From NCBI GenBank assembly GCA_011389765.1, contig JAABTT010000017.1, forward strand, positions 1-54,812: DNA of 54,812 nt, written 5' to 3'. The translations under genes and the position numbers were made by a program. Shown piece by piece: positions 1-9,242 of this stretch (positions are counted from its first letter, which is position 1; the number at the start of each line of letters is the position of its first letter). The notes beneath the pieces are model-generated. The model was not told where the DNA came from, did no database searches, and saw only the letters and a program-made list of their open reading frames with translations. Origin of the DNA: Desulfohalobiaceae bacterium S24 (GTDB lineage: Bacteria; Desulfobacterota; Desulfovibrionia; Desulfovibrionales; Desulfothermaceae).

Positions 1-99
1 GTGTTGGAATGGTACGATGAACACTAACAGGAACTTCTTGAGGCCTGGGATTGCATTCAAGCAGGCAATTATCCTCCAAAAATAAAACCATTGGAGTAA
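1..99 (+). pseudogene. DUF4160 family remnant with in-frame stop, truncated by window edge
   Basis: Frame 1 reads LEWYDEH, a TAA at 25-27, then QELLEAWDCIQAGNYPPKIK and a terminal TAA at 97-99. The text on both sides of the internal stop fits the C-terminal end of DUF4160 proteins, which commonly sit directly upstream of DUF2442 genes, as here with a 3-bp gap. The internal TAA is one transition away from CAA (Gln), so a nonsense mutation is the simplest reading. Only the last 33 codons are in the window, so whether the upstream part is intact is unknown. The family match is from memory of the pattern. Confidence 0.55.
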
Positions 100-102
100 G
101 TC

Positions 103-348
103 ATGATACCTAAAATTATAGATGCCCGATATGTGCAGGGTTATACTATTTTTATTCGGTTTGCCGACGGTGCTGAAGGTTATGTGGATTTACAAAACGA
201 ACTTTATGGACCTATGTTTGAGCCGCTAAAAAAACTAGACTTTTTCAAGCAGTTTTCCATCCATCCAGACTTTTGCACCCTGTGCTGGCCCAATGGAACA
301 GATATAGCCCCTGAGTTTCTTTATGAACATATACGAGTCCCAGCGTAG
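103..348 (+). CDS. DUF2442 domain protein
   Basis: An 81-residue protein that is essentially one DUF2442 domain. The hallmark WPNGTDIAPEFLY segment is near the C-terminus and an IRFADG-type beta strand is near the N-terminus. The biochemical role is unknown. Family members are usually paired with a DUF4160 gene, and such pairs are often suspected to be small toxin-antitoxin-like modules. Here the DUF4160 partner upstream carries an in-frame stop, so this may be the surviving half of a decayed pair. The ATG lies 3 bp after the partner's stop, suggesting translational coupling. Confidence 0.75.
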   Translation: MIPKIIDARYVQGYTIFIRFADGAEGYVDLQNELYGPMFEPLKKLDFFKQFSIHPDFCTLCWPNGTDIAPEFLYEHIRVPA

Positions 349-444
349 GAAAGCTGTCAATTTTCTCCGGGTCGGAACCAGGCAAGGCATTCATATACCA
401 CAAAAGATGTTCCAGGGAAAGCCGGATTATGGCGCAGGAAGAAA

Positions 445-466
445 AGGCGGGTCGTAGAACCCGCCT
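445..466 (-). terminator. Rho-independent terminator of tRNA-Leu
   Basis: On the minus strand an 8-bp GC-rich stem (AGGCGGGT / ACCCGCCT) with a 6-nt loop is followed by TTTTCTTCC. It begins 15 bp beyond the tRNA CCA end, the expected spacing for a tRNA transcript terminator. Confidence 0.8.
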
Positions 467-481
467 CTGGTGTGGATTTGC

Positions 482-565
482 TGGTGCGAGAGGGGAGATT
501 CGAACTCCCACGGATATACCGCTGGATCCTAAGTCCAGTGCGTCTGCCAATTCCGCCACTCTCGC
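482..565 (-). tRNA. tRNA-Leu, anticodon UAG
   Basis: An 84-nt type II tRNA on the minus strand. The acceptor stem is GCGAGAG paired with CTCTCGC. The D-arm holds GGCGGAATTGGCAGACGC. The anticodon stem-loop is CTGGA-CTTAGGA-TCCAG with anticodon TAG at 529-531. A long variable arm, the T-loop TTCGAAT, discriminator A and an encoded CCA end follow. The long variable arm and anticodon identify leucine. It decodes CUA and, by wobble, other CUN codons. It is flanked by its own promoter and terminator, so it is a single-gene transcript. Confidence 0.97.
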
Positions 566-575
566 AGAAGAACGG

Positions 576-604
576 AGATTATCTTTGCCGGACCGGGGTG
601 TCAA
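576..604 (-). promoter_or_regulatory. Sigma-70 promoter for tRNA-Leu
   Basis: On the minus strand a perfect -35 TTGACA (599-604) and a -10 TAATCT (576-581) are separated by exactly 17 bp. The predicted start is a few bases before the mature tRNA end at 565. The -35 overlaps the last codons of the Uma2 gene. Confidence 0.85.
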
Positions 605-1233
605 CTGAAGAAGATTTCATCCAGAGAAACCGTGAATCCTTCGAGCACAGTGGATGAAACCTCGCCGGTTGTGCGCATTTTTCGAGACAATGAAAACGCT
701 GTGTTGTGATTGATGTAGATTTCGATTTCCTTTCTTTCCGGATCGACAAGCCAGTATTCCCGAACGCCGCAGCGTTCGTAGGTTTCATATTTTTCCCGAA
801 GATCAAAATAGGCTGTGGATGGGGAAAGAATTTCAATGATCAGGTCCGGGGCTCCCTGAATCCGTTTTGTCCCGATAATTTCCGTGCGGGCCTGGCTGAT
901 GAAAAAGATGTCCGGCTGGTAGACGTCATGTTCGCTGAGTTGAACATCGGTGGGGGCATCAAAGACTTCCCCCAAATCATGTTTAGAAACAAAGGAGCGC
1001 AGCAGATATTCCAATATACCGGAGAGCCTTTGATGCTGGATGTCAGGCGAGGGATTCATGACCAATTTTCCTCCTATCAGCTGATACGGCGCCCCTTCCG
1101 GTAGGTTTTGGTAGTCTCTGCTCGTATAGGTTTTTTGGTCCAAAATGGCATCTTCCCAGTCCCTTGGATTGTAAGGCCTCGGCACGAGGAAGGTTTTGTT
1201 TTTTTCCGGAAAAAGAATGGCTTCGCTTGTCAT
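601..1233 (-). CDS. Uma2 family (DUF820) putative endonuclease-like protein
   Basis: A 210-residue protein matching the Uma2/DUF820 family, whose fold belongs to the PD-(D/E)XK nuclease superfamily. Visible landmarks are the YQLIGGKLVMNPSP strand near residue 50, the QPDIFFIS segment near 108, GAPDLIIEILSPST near 128 (candidate acidic metal ligands) and the lysine-containing K-Y-E-T-Y followed by GVREYWLVDP near 150. Length is normal for the family. Cellular role is unknown; these genes are abundant and mobile in cyanobacteria and some Deltaproteobacteria. Its 3' end overlaps the tRNA promoter. Confidence 0.85.
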   Translation of the reverse strand: MTSEAILFPEKNKTFLVPRPYNPRDWEDAILDQKTYTSRDYQNLPEGAPYQLIGGKLVMNPSPDIQHQRLSGILEYLLRSFVSKHDLGEVFDAPTDVQLSEHDVYQPDIFFISQARTEIIGTKRIQGAPDLIIEILSPSTAYFDLREKYETYERCGVREYWLVDPERKEIEIYINHNTAFSLSRKMRTTGEVSSTVLEGFTVSLDEIFFS

Positions 1234-1245
1234 GGCGCCTCCTGT

Positions 1246-1851
1246 TCAGAGCTGCTGCCTGAAGTTCAGGGACTGCTTCAAGGTTTCCCGATCCATGTAC
1301 TTGAGCTCCGAGCCGACGGGTATGCCCTGGGCCAGGCGGGTGATGCGAATCTCCGGATTGGTCCTGCGGATCAGGTTGCTGATGTAGGATTCAGTGGCTT
1401 CACTGTCCCGGGTGGTTCCCAGGGCCAGAATGATCTCCCGGATCTGACCGCTCGCAAGTCTTTCCTGCAGCAGATCCGTGGCCAACTGTTCGCTTTGCAT
1501 GCCGTCCAAGGGTGAAAGCAGCCCTCCCAGGACCAGATACTTGCCGGAATAAAATCCGGCTTCATCAATGGTCAGCAAAGCGTCCCAGTCGGCCACCAGG
1601 CAAAGCTGCTCCTCGCTGCGGCCGGGGTCGGAACAGATCTGGCAGGGATCGGTCTCACTGATGCTGCCGCAGAGCCTGCATAAGGAGAGCGAGTCCCGGA
1701 GTTCGAGGATGGACCGGCCAAGGGTCCGGGTCGTTTCCTCCGGCTGGTTGAGCAGGGTCAGAGCGATCCGCAGGGCGGATTTCGGACCGAGTCCGGGCAG
1801 CCGCGCCAGTTGATCCACGACAATGCGCAGGGCGTGAGGCAGTTTGTCCAT
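1246..1851 (-). CDS. recR: Recombination mediator protein RecR
   Basis: A 201-residue RecR, the usual length. RecR works with RecF/RecO to load RecA at single-stranded gaps. The N-terminal helix-hairpin-helix (LARLPGLGPKSALRIAL) is at about 12-28. The zinc finger C-x2-C...C-x2-C (CRLCGSISETDPCQIC) is near 57. The Toprim domain, from LCLVADWDALLTIDEAG, extends to about residue 175. The ATG overlaps the ybaB stop by one base (TGATG), so translation is coupled. The order dnaX-ybaB-recR is the classic conserved arrangement. Confidence 0.97.
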   Translation of the reverse strand: MDKLPHALRIVVDQLARLPGLGPKSALRIALTLLNQPEETTRTLGRSILELRDSLSLCRLCGSISETDPCQICSDPGRSEEQLCLVADWDALLTIDEAGFYSGKYLVLGGLLSPLDGMQSEQLATDLLQERLASGQIREIILALGTTRDSEATESYISNLIRRTNPEIRITRLAQGIPVGSELKYMDRETLKQSLNFRQQL

Positions 1852-2159
1852 CAGACAATCCCAGGGATTTTCAATCCGCCGGTTATTTTTGACATTTCAC
1901 TTTCCATCATCTCTTTGGCCTTTTTCAAGGCTTCATTGGTGGCGGTCAGGATGAGATCCTGGAGCATGTCCAGCTCCTCGGCATTTACCACCCCGGGGTC
2001 GATTTTGATTTCCTTTATTTCTTGAGATCCGGAGGCCGTGACCGTGACCATCCCGCCGCCGGAGCTGGCATCCACAGTTCTGTCCGCCAATTCTTCCTGC
2101 ATGGCGGCGATTTTTTTCTGCATAACTTGTGCCTGACGCATCATTTCCTGCATGCCCAT
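1851..2159 (-). CDS. YbaB/EbfC family nucleoid-associated protein
   Basis: A 102-residue small DNA-binding protein of the YbaB/EbfC family. It begins with a Met/Gln-rich helix (MQEMMRQAQVMQKKIAAMQE), followed by the conserved ASGSQEIKEIKIDP core and the LQDLILTATNEALKKA helix that forms the dimer tweezer. The family binds DNA and affects nucleoid organisation. It lies between dnaX (12-bp gap) and recR (1-bp overlap), in the usual order. Confidence 0.95.
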   Translation of the reverse strand: MGMQEMMRQAQVMQKKIAAMQEELADRTVDASSGGGMVTVTASGSQEIKEIKIDPGVVNAEELDMLQDLILTATNEALKKAKEMMESEMSKITGGLKIPGIV

Positions 2160-2171
2160 GTCTTTGACTCC

Positions 2172-3815
2172 TTATTCGTTTTGATTCGTGCCTACTTCGA
2201 TAATCCTGGCCTGGAAATCCTTGAGCATGGTTTTCACTCTGGGGTTTTCCCGGATTGATTGTTTGAGATCGCCCGGTTTCCGGGGGGTCTTCTCCCGATC
2301 AGACTGCAGGCGGACCTGCATGTCCTTATTGAAATATTCATCCGCCATCTTTTTGAGGGTCGCCATCTTTTTTGCGTTTTTCAGGAGACCGGCCAGAAAG
2401 GGCGTGCAGTCGATTTCCAGAACAGCATCCTGGATATGGCCTGTACACTGGTTCAGGTTGGGAAGCGAGGTGCCGTTGCTTCTGGTGTTAAAATAGGCAA
2501 GGAACCCCTTCCAGTCTTTGGATGCTTTGCTCGAGCCCCCTATGGCGGGGTCAGGCTCGGATTTCAGGGGTTGGGGCGCCTCCCTGAAAGCAGGTCCCTC
2601 TTGCTGTGTTTCAACCGAGGGGTCTTCGTACCCCCCCGGTCCGGACCGGGCCGGTTTCGGGCCAGACTCTCCGTTTCCTGATGTTTGGTTCGAGTCAGCC
2701 TGCAGCTGCTTCACCGGCAAAAGATCCGGCAGGTATGCCAGGTTCAGCAGAAGCAGTTCCAAGGCGAGCCCCGGATCCGTGCTGTTTAAAACTCTGCGCT
2801 GTCCTTCCAGGGTAAGCTGCCAGGAAGCATGAATTCTGGCCAGGGGGATGGACTCAGCCAGTCTTTTGAGTTCGGCGCATTCTTCCAGGGGCAATTCCAA
2901 AAAGTCAAAAGCCTGCTCGCCGGTCTGTTTCAACAAAAAGAGGTTGCGCCAGAGTGTGCTCAGATCCTGCAGAAAAAAACCGAGATCCAGGCCCGTATCA
3001 AGAAGGCTTTGGGTGATTTCCATGATCTTGAGGCAATCCCGCCCGGTAAAGGCCTGGACCAGATCATTCAGGATCTCCTGACCGGCCACCCCGAGGATAG
3101 CCTTGGCCTCCTGGAGTTCGAGCCGGTCCTGACCAAGGGCCAGGATCTGGGTGAGGGCCGACAGGCAGTCCCGGACGCTGCCCCCGCCTTTGCGGATAAT
3201 AATCTTGAGGGCCTGCGGGTCGAAGCCGATGCCTTCTTTTGTGAGTATCCCCTCCAGGAAGTCCTCCATTTCCTTTTGAGGGACCCTTTTGAAGCTGAAG
3301 TGCTGGCAGCGGCTGACGATGGTCTGGGGGAATTTATGCGGTTCAGTGGTGGCCAGAATGAAGACGGCGTGTCGCGGGGGTTCCTCCAGGGTCTTGAGCA
3401 GAGCGTTGAAGGCGTTCTTCGAGAGCATGTGGGCTTCATCGATGATGATCATCTTGTATCTGCATTCGAGCGGCGCATACCCGATTTCTTCGTTCAGCTT
3501 CCGGATATGGTCCACCCCGGTGTGCGAGGCCCCATCGATCTCGGCCACATCCACAGAGGCCCCCCGGGTAATTTGCCGGCAGAATTGACACTGATTGCAG
3601 GGCTCCTGCGCCGGGTAATGGACGCAGTTCAGGGCCTTGGCCAGTATCCTGGCCAGGGTCGTCTTGCCCACGCCGCGGGTGCCGCTGAAGAGGTAGGCCG
3701 GAGCGATTTTTTCTTCAGCCGCGCTTCTGGACAGGATCCTTTTGATTTGATCCTGTCCCACCACCTGGGCAAAGGTCTGGGGGCGATATATCGCTGTCAG
3801 GTGCCGAGAGGACAT
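2172..3815 (-). CDS. dnaX: DNA polymerase III subunits gamma and tau
   Basis: A 547-residue clamp-loader ATPase. The Walker A motif GTRGVGKTT is at about 45-53. The zinc module C...CNQCQFC is at about 64-79. Walker B/DEAH is IIDEAHML near 126 and the SRC arginine-finger motif is near 168. Domain III follows to about 360. Residues 370-430 are Pro/Ser/Glu-rich, a flexible linker, and a short tau-like C-terminal domain follows. It loads the beta clamp at the replication fork. No clear ribosome-binding site precedes the ATG; the upstream sequence is the 7-bp repeat tract at 3825-3908. Confidence 0.97.
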   Translation of the reverse strand: MSSRHLTAIYRPQTFAQVVGQDQIKRILSRSAAEEKIAPAYLFSGTRGVGKTTLARILAKALNCVHYPAQEPCNQCQFCRQITRGASVDVAEIDGASHTGVDHIRKLNEEIGYAPLECRYKMIIIDEAHMLSKNAFNALLKTLEEPPRHAVFILATTEPHKFPQTIVSRCQHFSFKRVPQKEMEDFLEGILTKEGIGFDPQALKIIIRKGGGSVRDCLSALTQILALGQDRLELQEAKAILGVAGQEILNDLVQAFTGRDCLKIMEITQSLLDTGLDLGFFLQDLSTLWRNLFLLKQTGEQAFDFLELPLEECAELKRLAESIPLARIHASWQLTLEGQRRVLNSTDPGLALELLLLNLAYLPDLLPVKQLQADSNQTSGNGESGPKPARSGPGGYEDPSVETQQEGPAFREAPQPLKSEPDPAIGGSSKASKDWKGFLAYFNTRSNGTSLPNLNQCTGHIQDAVLEIDCTPFLAGLLKNAKKMATLKKMADEYFNKDMQVRLQSDREKTPRKPGDLKQSIRENPRVKTMLKDFQARIIEVGTNQNE

Positions 3816-3824
3816 GGGTATTTA

Positions 3825-3908
3825 CAATTGACGATTGAAGATTGAATATTGAAGGCTTACGATTGAATATTGAAGATTGAAGATTGAATATTGACGATTG
3901 AATATTGC
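3825..3908. repeat. Heptamer tandem repeat, 12 units
   Basis: Twelve consecutive 7-bp units with consensus (A/C)GATTGA or ATATTGA. One unit (AGGCTTA) deviates but keeps the register. It ends 9 bp from the dnaX start codon, so it would be the dnaX 5' leader or promoter region. Confidence 0.9.
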
Positions 3909-3947
3909 TGCATTGAGACATTACAGACTATTGAAGGTAAAAGGCAA

Positions 3948-4238
3948 CTCGTATGAAACTTCATTTTCTTTCTCCGTCACCCCGGCTCAGGAACGTCATC
4001 CCGGACCCCGATCCGGGACCGGGGTCCAGCTCTTACAATTTCTGTCTGGATTCCGGCTTCCGGCGTCGCTTTTCAAGCTATGCCGTGACAAGCCGCCGGA
4101 ATGACGGAGGGGTGACTCAAAGTTTCTTCACTGATCAAACTGGCAGTCGTGTGATGAAACATCTACGCTACAGCTCTATCGTGTATTGTAAGTAAATTCA
4201 AATAATTATGCTTCAGCCCTGCCAGCGACAGGGCTGAA
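3948..4238. repeat. Composite dispersed repeat, copy 1
   Basis: The 5' module (CTCGTATGAAACTTCATT, then TTTCTCCGTCACCCCGG) is followed by the palindromic GTCATCCCGGACC / GGACCGGGGTCC and GATTCCGGC / GCCGGAATGAC core. The 3' module begins AGTTTCTTCACTGATCAAAC at 4121 and ends in the hairpin at 4212-4238. The 5' half is nearly identical to 31451-31590 and the 3' half to 34546-34672. With the two flanking heptamer tracts it fills the dnaX-ilvE gap. No coding sequence is evident. Confidence 0.85.
4212..4238. other. Conserved-loop stem-loop, family copy A
   Basis: A 10-bp perfect stem TTCAGCCCTG / CAGGGCTGAA with 7-nt loop CCAGCGA, preceded by AATAATTATG. It has the same architecture and CCAG loop start as the hairpins at 9779-9809 and 34642-34672. 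Confidence 0.8.
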
Positions 4239-4292
4239 CTGGAAATTTGTGGCAGATAGCCGCTAAATCATTGCTTGCTGCTTTATCGCAGC

Positions 4293-4327
4293 AATCCAAA
4301 ATCCACAATCCGCAATCCAAAATCCTA
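4293..4327. repeat. Heptamer tandem repeat (AATCCNN), 5 units
   Basis: Five 7-bp units: AATCCAA, AATCCAC, AATCCGC, AATCCAA, AATCCTA. The last unit supplies the ilvE stop codon (TAG on the minus strand, 4325-4327). A 7-bp hairpin (TTGCTGC / GCAGCAA, 4275-4294) lies just to its left. Confidence 0.85.
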
Positions 4328-5242
4328 GACCTCGGTCAGCCATCCGGCGTATTTCAGGTTGTCGCCGTGGACTACACTGAAAAATTCCTGCTGGAGCAGT
4401 TTGGTGACCGGCCCGGCCTCGCCGGCTCCGATGGCTCGTCTGTCGATGGCCCTGATCGGCGTCAATTCAGCGGCTGTACCGCAGAAAAAGGCCTCGTCGG
4501 CTACATACAGCTCGTCCCGGGTAAAGCGCTGTTCAAGTACCCGATACTCCATATCCCGGGCCAGGGTGATGAGACAGTCCCGGGTGATGCCGGGCAGGAC
4601 TGAGCCCAGAGGCGGAGTTTTGAGGACGCTGTTCTTGATGCAGAAGATGTTTTCCCCGGACGCTTCGGCAACATAGCCTTCGCTGTCCAGCATGAGGGCT
4701 TCGTCGTAGCCGTCCGCCCAGGCCTCCCGTTTGGCCAGGGTCGAGTTGACGTAATTCCCGCTGATTTTGGCCTTGGTCATCATGCTGTTCACCTGATGCC
4801 GGGTAAAGCTGGAGGTCTTGACGGCCACCCCCTTCTGGAGGGCCTCCTCTCCAAGATAGGCCCCCCAGGGCCAGACCGCGATGATCACATGGACCGGATT
4901 GTCCGCGGGCAGCAGGCCCATGGCCCCCTCTCCAAGATAGGCCAGGGGACGGATATAGCCGGCTTTGAGGTGATTGAGCCGGAGGGTGTTCAAGATGGCC
5001 TCGAAAATTTCCTGCCGGGTGAAGGGGAGAGTGATCATGGCGATGTGAGCGGAGTCAAAGAAACGGGACACATGCTCCTCAAGACGGAAAACCGCGGAGC
5101 TTCCGTCACTGCACTGATAGCAGCGGATCCCTTCAAAAACGCCGCTCCCGTAATGCAGGGTATGATTGAGGACATGGACATTGGCTTCTTCCCAGGGGAC
5201 AAACTGTCCGTCGAACCAGATTTTTTCAGTCTTTTGCACCAT
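4325..5242 (-). CDS. ilvE: Branched-chain amino acid aminotransferase
   Basis: A 305-residue fold-type IV PLP enzyme that interconverts Val/Leu/Ile and their 2-oxo acids with glutamate. Visible landmarks are IWFDGQFVPWEEANVHVL at the start, HYGSGVFEGIRCY near 31-43, the PLP-lysine region SSFTRHQVNSMMTKAKISGNYVNS (residues about 145-168), EALMLDSEGYVAEASGENIF, and the FFCGTAAELTPI phosphate-binding region near 255. Length is typical. GGAG lies 9 bp before the ATG. Its stop codon is part of a heptamer repeat. A D-amino-acid aminotransferase is less likely given the IlvE-type EGIRCY motif. Confidence 0.93.
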   Translation of the reverse strand: MVQKTEKIWFDGQFVPWEEANVHVLNHTLHYGSGVFEGIRCYQCSDGSSAVFRLEEHVSRFFDSAHIAMITLPFTRQEIFEAILNTLRLNHLKAGYIRPLAYLGEGAMGLLPADNPVHVIIAVWPWGAYLGEEALQKGVAVKTSSFTRHQVNSMMTKAKISGNYVNSTLAKREAWADGYDEALMLDSEGYVAEASGENIFCIKNSVLKTPPLGSVLPGITRDCLITLARDMEYRVLEQRFTRDELYVADEAFFCGTAAELTPIRAIDRRAIGAGEAGPVTKLLQQEFFSVVHGDNLKYAGWLTEV

Positions 5243-5296
5243 GCTGGAAGCTCCTGTTCTTGAAATTATTGGATGAACCTGTAACCGTGATTGTCT

Positions 5297-6616
5297 TCAG
5301 CCCTGGCTGGTCCGGAGAAAGATCTGGACCGGGGCCATGCTGAAGCCGAACTGTTTCCTGATCTGTTTTTCCAAGTAGCGCAGATAATTATTCTGAACAA
5401 GCGAGTGGTCGTTGCAAAAACAGACAAAGGTCGGGGGCGAGGTCTTGGCCTGGGTCAGATAATAGAACTTGGCCCGCCTGCCCTTGATCACTGCGGGTTG
5501 ATGCTTGCTGATGACCTCCCTCAGGATTCTGTTGAGCTCTCCGGTACCCACCCGCTGATTGCATTCGGCCCACAATTTTTCCGCCAGGGGCAATATCCCG
5601 CCAAGACCGGCTTTGGTGACGCTGGAGGTATAAATTTTCGGGACATGGGCGCAAAAACGGAGTTCCTGATCAAAATAGGTCTTGAGTTTGGGGCGGTCCC
5701 CGCGGCTGATCAGGTCAATCTTGTTCACTGCGACCAGCATGGGTGTTTTTTCTTTGTCCAAAAAAGTGAGCAGTTTTTTGTCTTGAAAGGCGAGCGGCTG
5801 CATGCCGTCCAGGATCAGGACGGTGACCTGGGCCCGTTTGCTGGTCTTCAAGGCCCTGATGATGCTGAAGCGCTCCAGGGAGTCCTGGATTTTACTCTTT
5901 CGTCGAACCCCGGCCGTATCCAGAAACCAATATTCCCGGCCGTTTTTGAAGAGGGAGACATCCACGCTGTCCCGGGTGGTCCCGGCTTCAGGGCTGACGA
6001 TCAGTCGTTTCCGTCCGACCAGGCTGTTGATGATGGATGATTTGCCCACATTCGGCCGTCCGAGCAGGGCCAGGCGGAGTCCCGGCCTTACGGCCGGATC
6101 ACGCGGCTCTGAAGCCCTTTCCGGCAGCTGCGCGTTCAGCTGTTCGATCAGGGCGTTGATGCCATACCCGTGTGCCGCCGAGACCGGACTCATGTTCAGC
6201 CCCAGGGCATGAAATTCGGTTTGCATCCGCTCCTCGAGTTCAGGCCCGTCCACTTTGTTCACCACGAGATGGACGGGTTTGCCGGAGCGCCTGATGAAGT
6301 TCAGAAGCTGTTCGTCAACAGGATTGAGGCCCTCTCTGCCGTCAACCACCAGCAGAATAAGCTCTGCCTCATTCATGGCCTCCCTGGCCTGGGCAAAGAT
6401 ATCTTCTGCCGGGTAGGTGCGGCCTTCGGGATCAATGCCCCCGGTGTCCACAATGGCCAGCGGACCGTCCTCGGTTTTGATTTCACCGTAGATCCGGTCT
6501 CTGGTGACGCCGGGCCTGTCGTGGGTCAAGGCTTTGTTTTTGCGGATCAGCCTGTTGAACAGCGTGGATTTTCCCACGTTGGTCCGGCCGATGAGGGCGA
6601 GTACGGGTGGCATCAT
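5297..6616 (-). CDS. der: Ribosome biogenesis GTPase Der (EngA)
   Basis: A 439-residue protein with two tandem GTPase domains, unique to Der. G-domain 1 has GRTNVGKST near 8, DTGG near 58 and NKVD near 119. G-domain 2 has GRPNVGKSS near 188, DTAG near 237 and NKID near 301. The C-terminal KH-like domain (about 355-439) ends with [18 protein letters not shown]. It is needed for 50S subunit maturation. The start codon overlaps the mtnA stop by 4 bp, so the two are co-translated. Confidence 0.97.
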   Translation of the reverse strand: MMPPVLALIGRTNVGKSTLFNRLIRKNKALTHDRPGVTRDRIYGEIKTEDGPLAIVDTGGIDPEGRTYPAEDIFAQAREAMNEAELILLVVDGREGLNPVDEQLLNFIRRSGKPVHLVVNKVDGPELEERMQTEFHALGLNMSPVSAAHGYGINALIEQLNAQLPERASEPRDPAVRPGLRLALLGRPNVGKSSIINSLVGRKRLIVSPEAGTTRDSVDVSLFKNGREYWFLDTAGVRRKSKIQDSLERFSIIRALKTSKRAQVTVLILDGMQPLAFQDKKLLTFLDKEKTPMLVAVNKIDLISRGDRPKLKTYFDQELRFCAHVPKIYTSSVTKAGLGGILPLAEKLWAECNQRVGTGELNRILREVISKHQPAVIKGRRAKFYYLTQAKTSPPTFVCFCNDHSLVQNNYLRYLEKQIRKQFGFSMAPVQIFLRTSQG

Positions 6617-7662
6617 TGATACCGCTGTTTCAGGATTGCATCCAGGCTTTGCTTGTATGGAGGCTCGAGCAGTCCTTTCTCGGTGATGATGTTCGTGATC
6701 AAATGATGCGGGGTGACATCAAAGGCAAAATTGTACACCGGGATATCCCGCGGCGTGATCCGGCATTCGCCGATGTGCGTGACTTCGGCTGCAGGCCGGG
6801 TTTCAATGGGAATGTCCTCGCCGCTCATGGCTTGCGGGTCGATCGTGGTGGTCGGCGCGGCCACATAAAACGGGATCCCATGCTCACGGGCCAGAATGGC
6901 CAGGGAATAGGTGCCGATTTTATTGGCGGTGTCTCCGTTGGCGGCAATGCGGTCCGCCCCCACCAGGACGGCGTCCACCAGGCCCCGGACCATGAGCAGT
7001 CCCGCCGCATTGTCGCAGGCGATTTTCACCGGAATGCCGTCCTTGTGCAGTTCATAGGCGGTCAAGCGGGCCCCCTGCAGAAAGGGCCTGGTCTCGTTGG
7101 CAATGACAGTGATTTTCTTGCCTGCGGACTTGGCGGCCCGGAAAACTCCGAGGGCGGTGCCATACCCGCCAGTGGCCAGGGCTCCGGCGTTGCAGTGGGT
7201 CATCACCGTCTGGCCGTCCTGAAACAGTTTTTCGCCGATACGGCCCATTTTTTTGTTGCCGCTGATATCTTCGAGGTGGATGTCTTTGGCCAACTGCAGC
7301 CACATCCAGCATAAATCCCGGAATCCGATGTCGGCGTCCGCTTTCCAGTACCCCCGCATCCGGGCCACGGTGTGGCTCAGGTTCACAGCGGTGGGCCTGG
7401 CCTTGGCCAGGCGGTTCAGCTTCTCATTGACGATTTTCTGCCATTCCGGATCAGCGGGATCCTGGGAGGCCACGGCCAGGCAACAGCCATATCCGGCTGT
7501 GACGCCCAAAGCCGGGGCTCCGCGGATGACCATGGTCTGAATGGCCTCCACCACATCTTTGACCCGGCGGCAGACGAACCATTTTTCCTGTTCCGGCAAA
7601 AAACGCTGGTCCAGAAGAAAAAGGGCCTGTTCACTCTCGGAATATCGGATATGATTTTTCAT
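6613..7662 (-). CDS. mtnA: S-methyl-5-thioribose-1-phosphate isomerase
   Basis: A 349-residue MtnA/eIF2B-alpha family protein. It converts methylthioribose-1-phosphate to methylthioribulose-1-phosphate in methionine salvage. Conserved segments are [16 protein letters not shown] (about 43-58), [18 protein letters not shown] with the catalytic Cys near 160, [21 protein letters not shown] with the catalytic Asp near 240, and APTTTID. No other methionine-salvage gene lies in the window. It overlaps gatB and der by 4 bp on each side, so it is embedded in a housekeeping operon. A ribose-1,5-bisphosphate isomerase role is possible but less likely. Confidence 0.92.
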   Translation of the reverse strand: MKNHIRYSESEQALFLLDQRFLPEQEKWFVCRRVKDVVEAIQTMVIRGAPALGVTAGYGCCLAVASQDPADPEWQKIVNEKLNRLAKARPTAVNLSHTVARMRGYWKADADIGFRDLCWMWLQLAKDIHLEDISGNKKMGRIGEKLFQDGQTVMTHCNAGALATGGYGTALGVFRAAKSAGKKITVIANETRPFLQGARLTAYELHKDGIPVKIACDNAAGLLMVRGLVDAVLVGADRIAANGDTANKIGTYSLAILAREHGIPFYVAAPTTTIDPQAMSGEDIPIETRPAAEVTHIGECRITPRDIPVYNFAFDVTPHHLITNIITEKGLLEPPYKQSLDAILKQRYQ

Positions 7663-9089
7663 TTCAAAAGCTCTTGCAGCTTTTCATTGACCAGTTTGGG
7701 ATTGGCCTGTCCTTTGGTCTTCTTCATGACCTGGCCCATGAAAAAACTCAGCAGTTTCTTTTTTCCGGCCTTGTAGGCTGCCAGCTCCTTGGGGTTCTCC
7801 TCGAGGACCTCCTCAAGTATCCGCGTCAATTCAGAATCGTCCGAAATCTGCACATAGCCTTTTTCCTGGACATAGGTCCCGGGATCCAGGTCCTGGAGCA
7901 ACAATTCAGGAAAAATCTGTTTCCCTGTCTTGGAACTGATTTTACCTGAGTCAATGAGTTTCAGCAAGGAGGCAAAACGTTCGGGGGTGAAAGCGCATCG
8001 GCTCAAGACAAGGTCCTTTTCCCGTATCTCCCGGAGCAGATCGGTCATGATCCAGTTACTGACCACTTTGGGGGGCGGGCCCAGAGCGACCGTGGCTTCA
8101 AAGTAGTCGGCCAGGTCCCGTTCAGCCGTTAATAATCCGGCATCGTACTCCGGAAGGCCGTAGGCCTCCTGAAAGCGGAGCATTTTGGCCGGGGGCAGCT
8201 CCGGCAGTTCCGCGGTCCAGCCGGCGATGGCCTCCCGGGACAGTTCCATGGGGACGAGATCCGGATCGGGAAAGTATCGGTAATCATGGGCCTCTTCCTT
8301 ACCCCGCATGGAGCGGGTGGTTCCGCTGTCTTCATCAAAGAGCAGGGTTTCCTGGATCACGGGTTCTGAGTCCGAAAGCAGGTCTTCCTGGCGCTGAATT
8401 TCGTATTCCAGGGCCTTGTGCACGTGCCTGAAGGAGTTCATGTTTTTCAGCTCAGTCCGGACCCCCAGGCGCTCCCGGCCAAGCGGCCGCAGGGAAACAT
8501 TGGCATCGCAGCGAAAGTTGCCTTCTTCCATGTTCCCCTCGCAAATGCCGAGATACATCAGGATAGAACGCAGTTGTTTCAAATAGGTCACGGCTTCTTC
8601 AGCGGATCGCAGGTCCGGGCCGCTGACGATTTCTATAAGGGGCACGCCGGTCCGGTTCAAATCAACATAACTCAGGTTTTCATGCCTGGAGTGGATGGAT
8701 TTGCCGGCATCGTCCTCCATGTGAATCCTGATGATCCGGATCTCTCTGAAGGATCCCCCGGATACAATGGACACGCAGCCGTTTTCGGCGAGCGGGGCCT
8801 CGTATTGGGATATCTGGTAGCCTTTGGGGAGGTCGGGATAAAAATAATTTTTCCGGGCGAAAACGGATCGGGTATTGATCCGGCACTGCATGGCCAGAGC
8901 CATTTTTGCGGCGAACTCCACTGCTTTTTTGTTGATCACCGGGAGGGCGCCGGGCATTCCGGTGCACACCGGGCAGGTGTTGGTGTTGGGTTTCTCCCCG
9001 AAGTGTGTGGAGCAGGCGCAAAACAGTTTGGATTCTGTTTTGAGCTGGGCATGGACTTCCAGGCCGATAACGGCTTCAAATGCAGACAT
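7659..9089 (-). CDS. gatB: Asp-tRNA(Asn)/Glu-tRNA(Gln) amidotransferase subunit B
   Basis: GatB, the kinase and tRNA-binding subunit of the transamidation complex that makes Gln-tRNA(Gln) and Asn-tRNA(Asn). Landmarks are [15 protein letters not shown] at the start, zinc ligands in CACSTHFG...[30 protein letters not shown], and the C-terminal YqeY-like tail domain (about 330-475). I prefer the ATG at 9089 because the GatB core starts there and AAAGAG lies 6 bp upstream. An in-frame ATG at 9107 adds six residues but has no ribosome-binding site. gatA and gatC are not in the window. Confidence 0.95.
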   Translation of the reverse strand: MSAFEAVIGLEVHAQLKTESKLFCACSTHFGEKPNTNTCPVCTGMPGALPVINKKAVEFAAKMALAMQCRINTRSVFARKNYFYPDLPKGYQISQYEAPLAENGCVSIVSGGSFREIRIIRIHMEDDAGKSIHSRHENLSYVDLNRTGVPLIEIVSGPDLRSAEEAVTYLKQLRSILMYLGICEGNMEEGNFRCDANVSLRPLGRERLGVRTELKNMNSFRHVHKALEYEIQRQEDLLSDSEPVIQETLLFDEDSGTTRSMRGKEEAHDYRYFPDPDLVPMELSREAIAGWTAELPELPPAKMLRFQEAYGLPEYDAGLLTAERDLADYFEATVALGPPPKVVSNWIMTDLLREIREKDLVLSRCAFTPERFASLLKLIDSGKISSKTGKQIFPELLLQDLDPGTYVQEKGYVQISDDSELTRILEEVLEENPKELAAYKAGKKKLLSFFMGQVMKKTKGQANPKLVNEKLQELLK

Positions 9090-9113
9090 GGGAGGCTCTT
9101 TGGGCATTGAATA

Positions 9114-9148
9114 ATTAAGATTTAATATTGAAGATTGAAGAATGCGGA
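9114..9148. repeat. Heptamer tandem repeat upstream of gatB
   Basis: Units ATTAAGA, TTTAATA, TTGAAGA, TTGAAGA, ATGCGGA in 7-bp register, starting 7 bp upstream of the outer gatB ATG. It is the same GATTGAA-type family as 3825-3908. Confidence 0.75.
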
Positions 9149-9242
9149 ATACGATTAAAGTTCAGAGTTCGTAAGTACCTGACAAGTTTAACACTTAACT
9201 ATTTAAAATGCTTGGATTGTCTTCAAAATTGGACATTCATTT

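Noticed and set aside
245-604. 119-codon minus-strand frame across the tRNA-Leu locus
   Set aside because: It runs through the tRNA, its promoter and its terminator; a spurious frame.
2829-3845. 338-codon open frame on the plus strand
   Set aside because: It is antisense to dnaX, has no family resemblance and follows the GC-rich codon shadow of the real gene.
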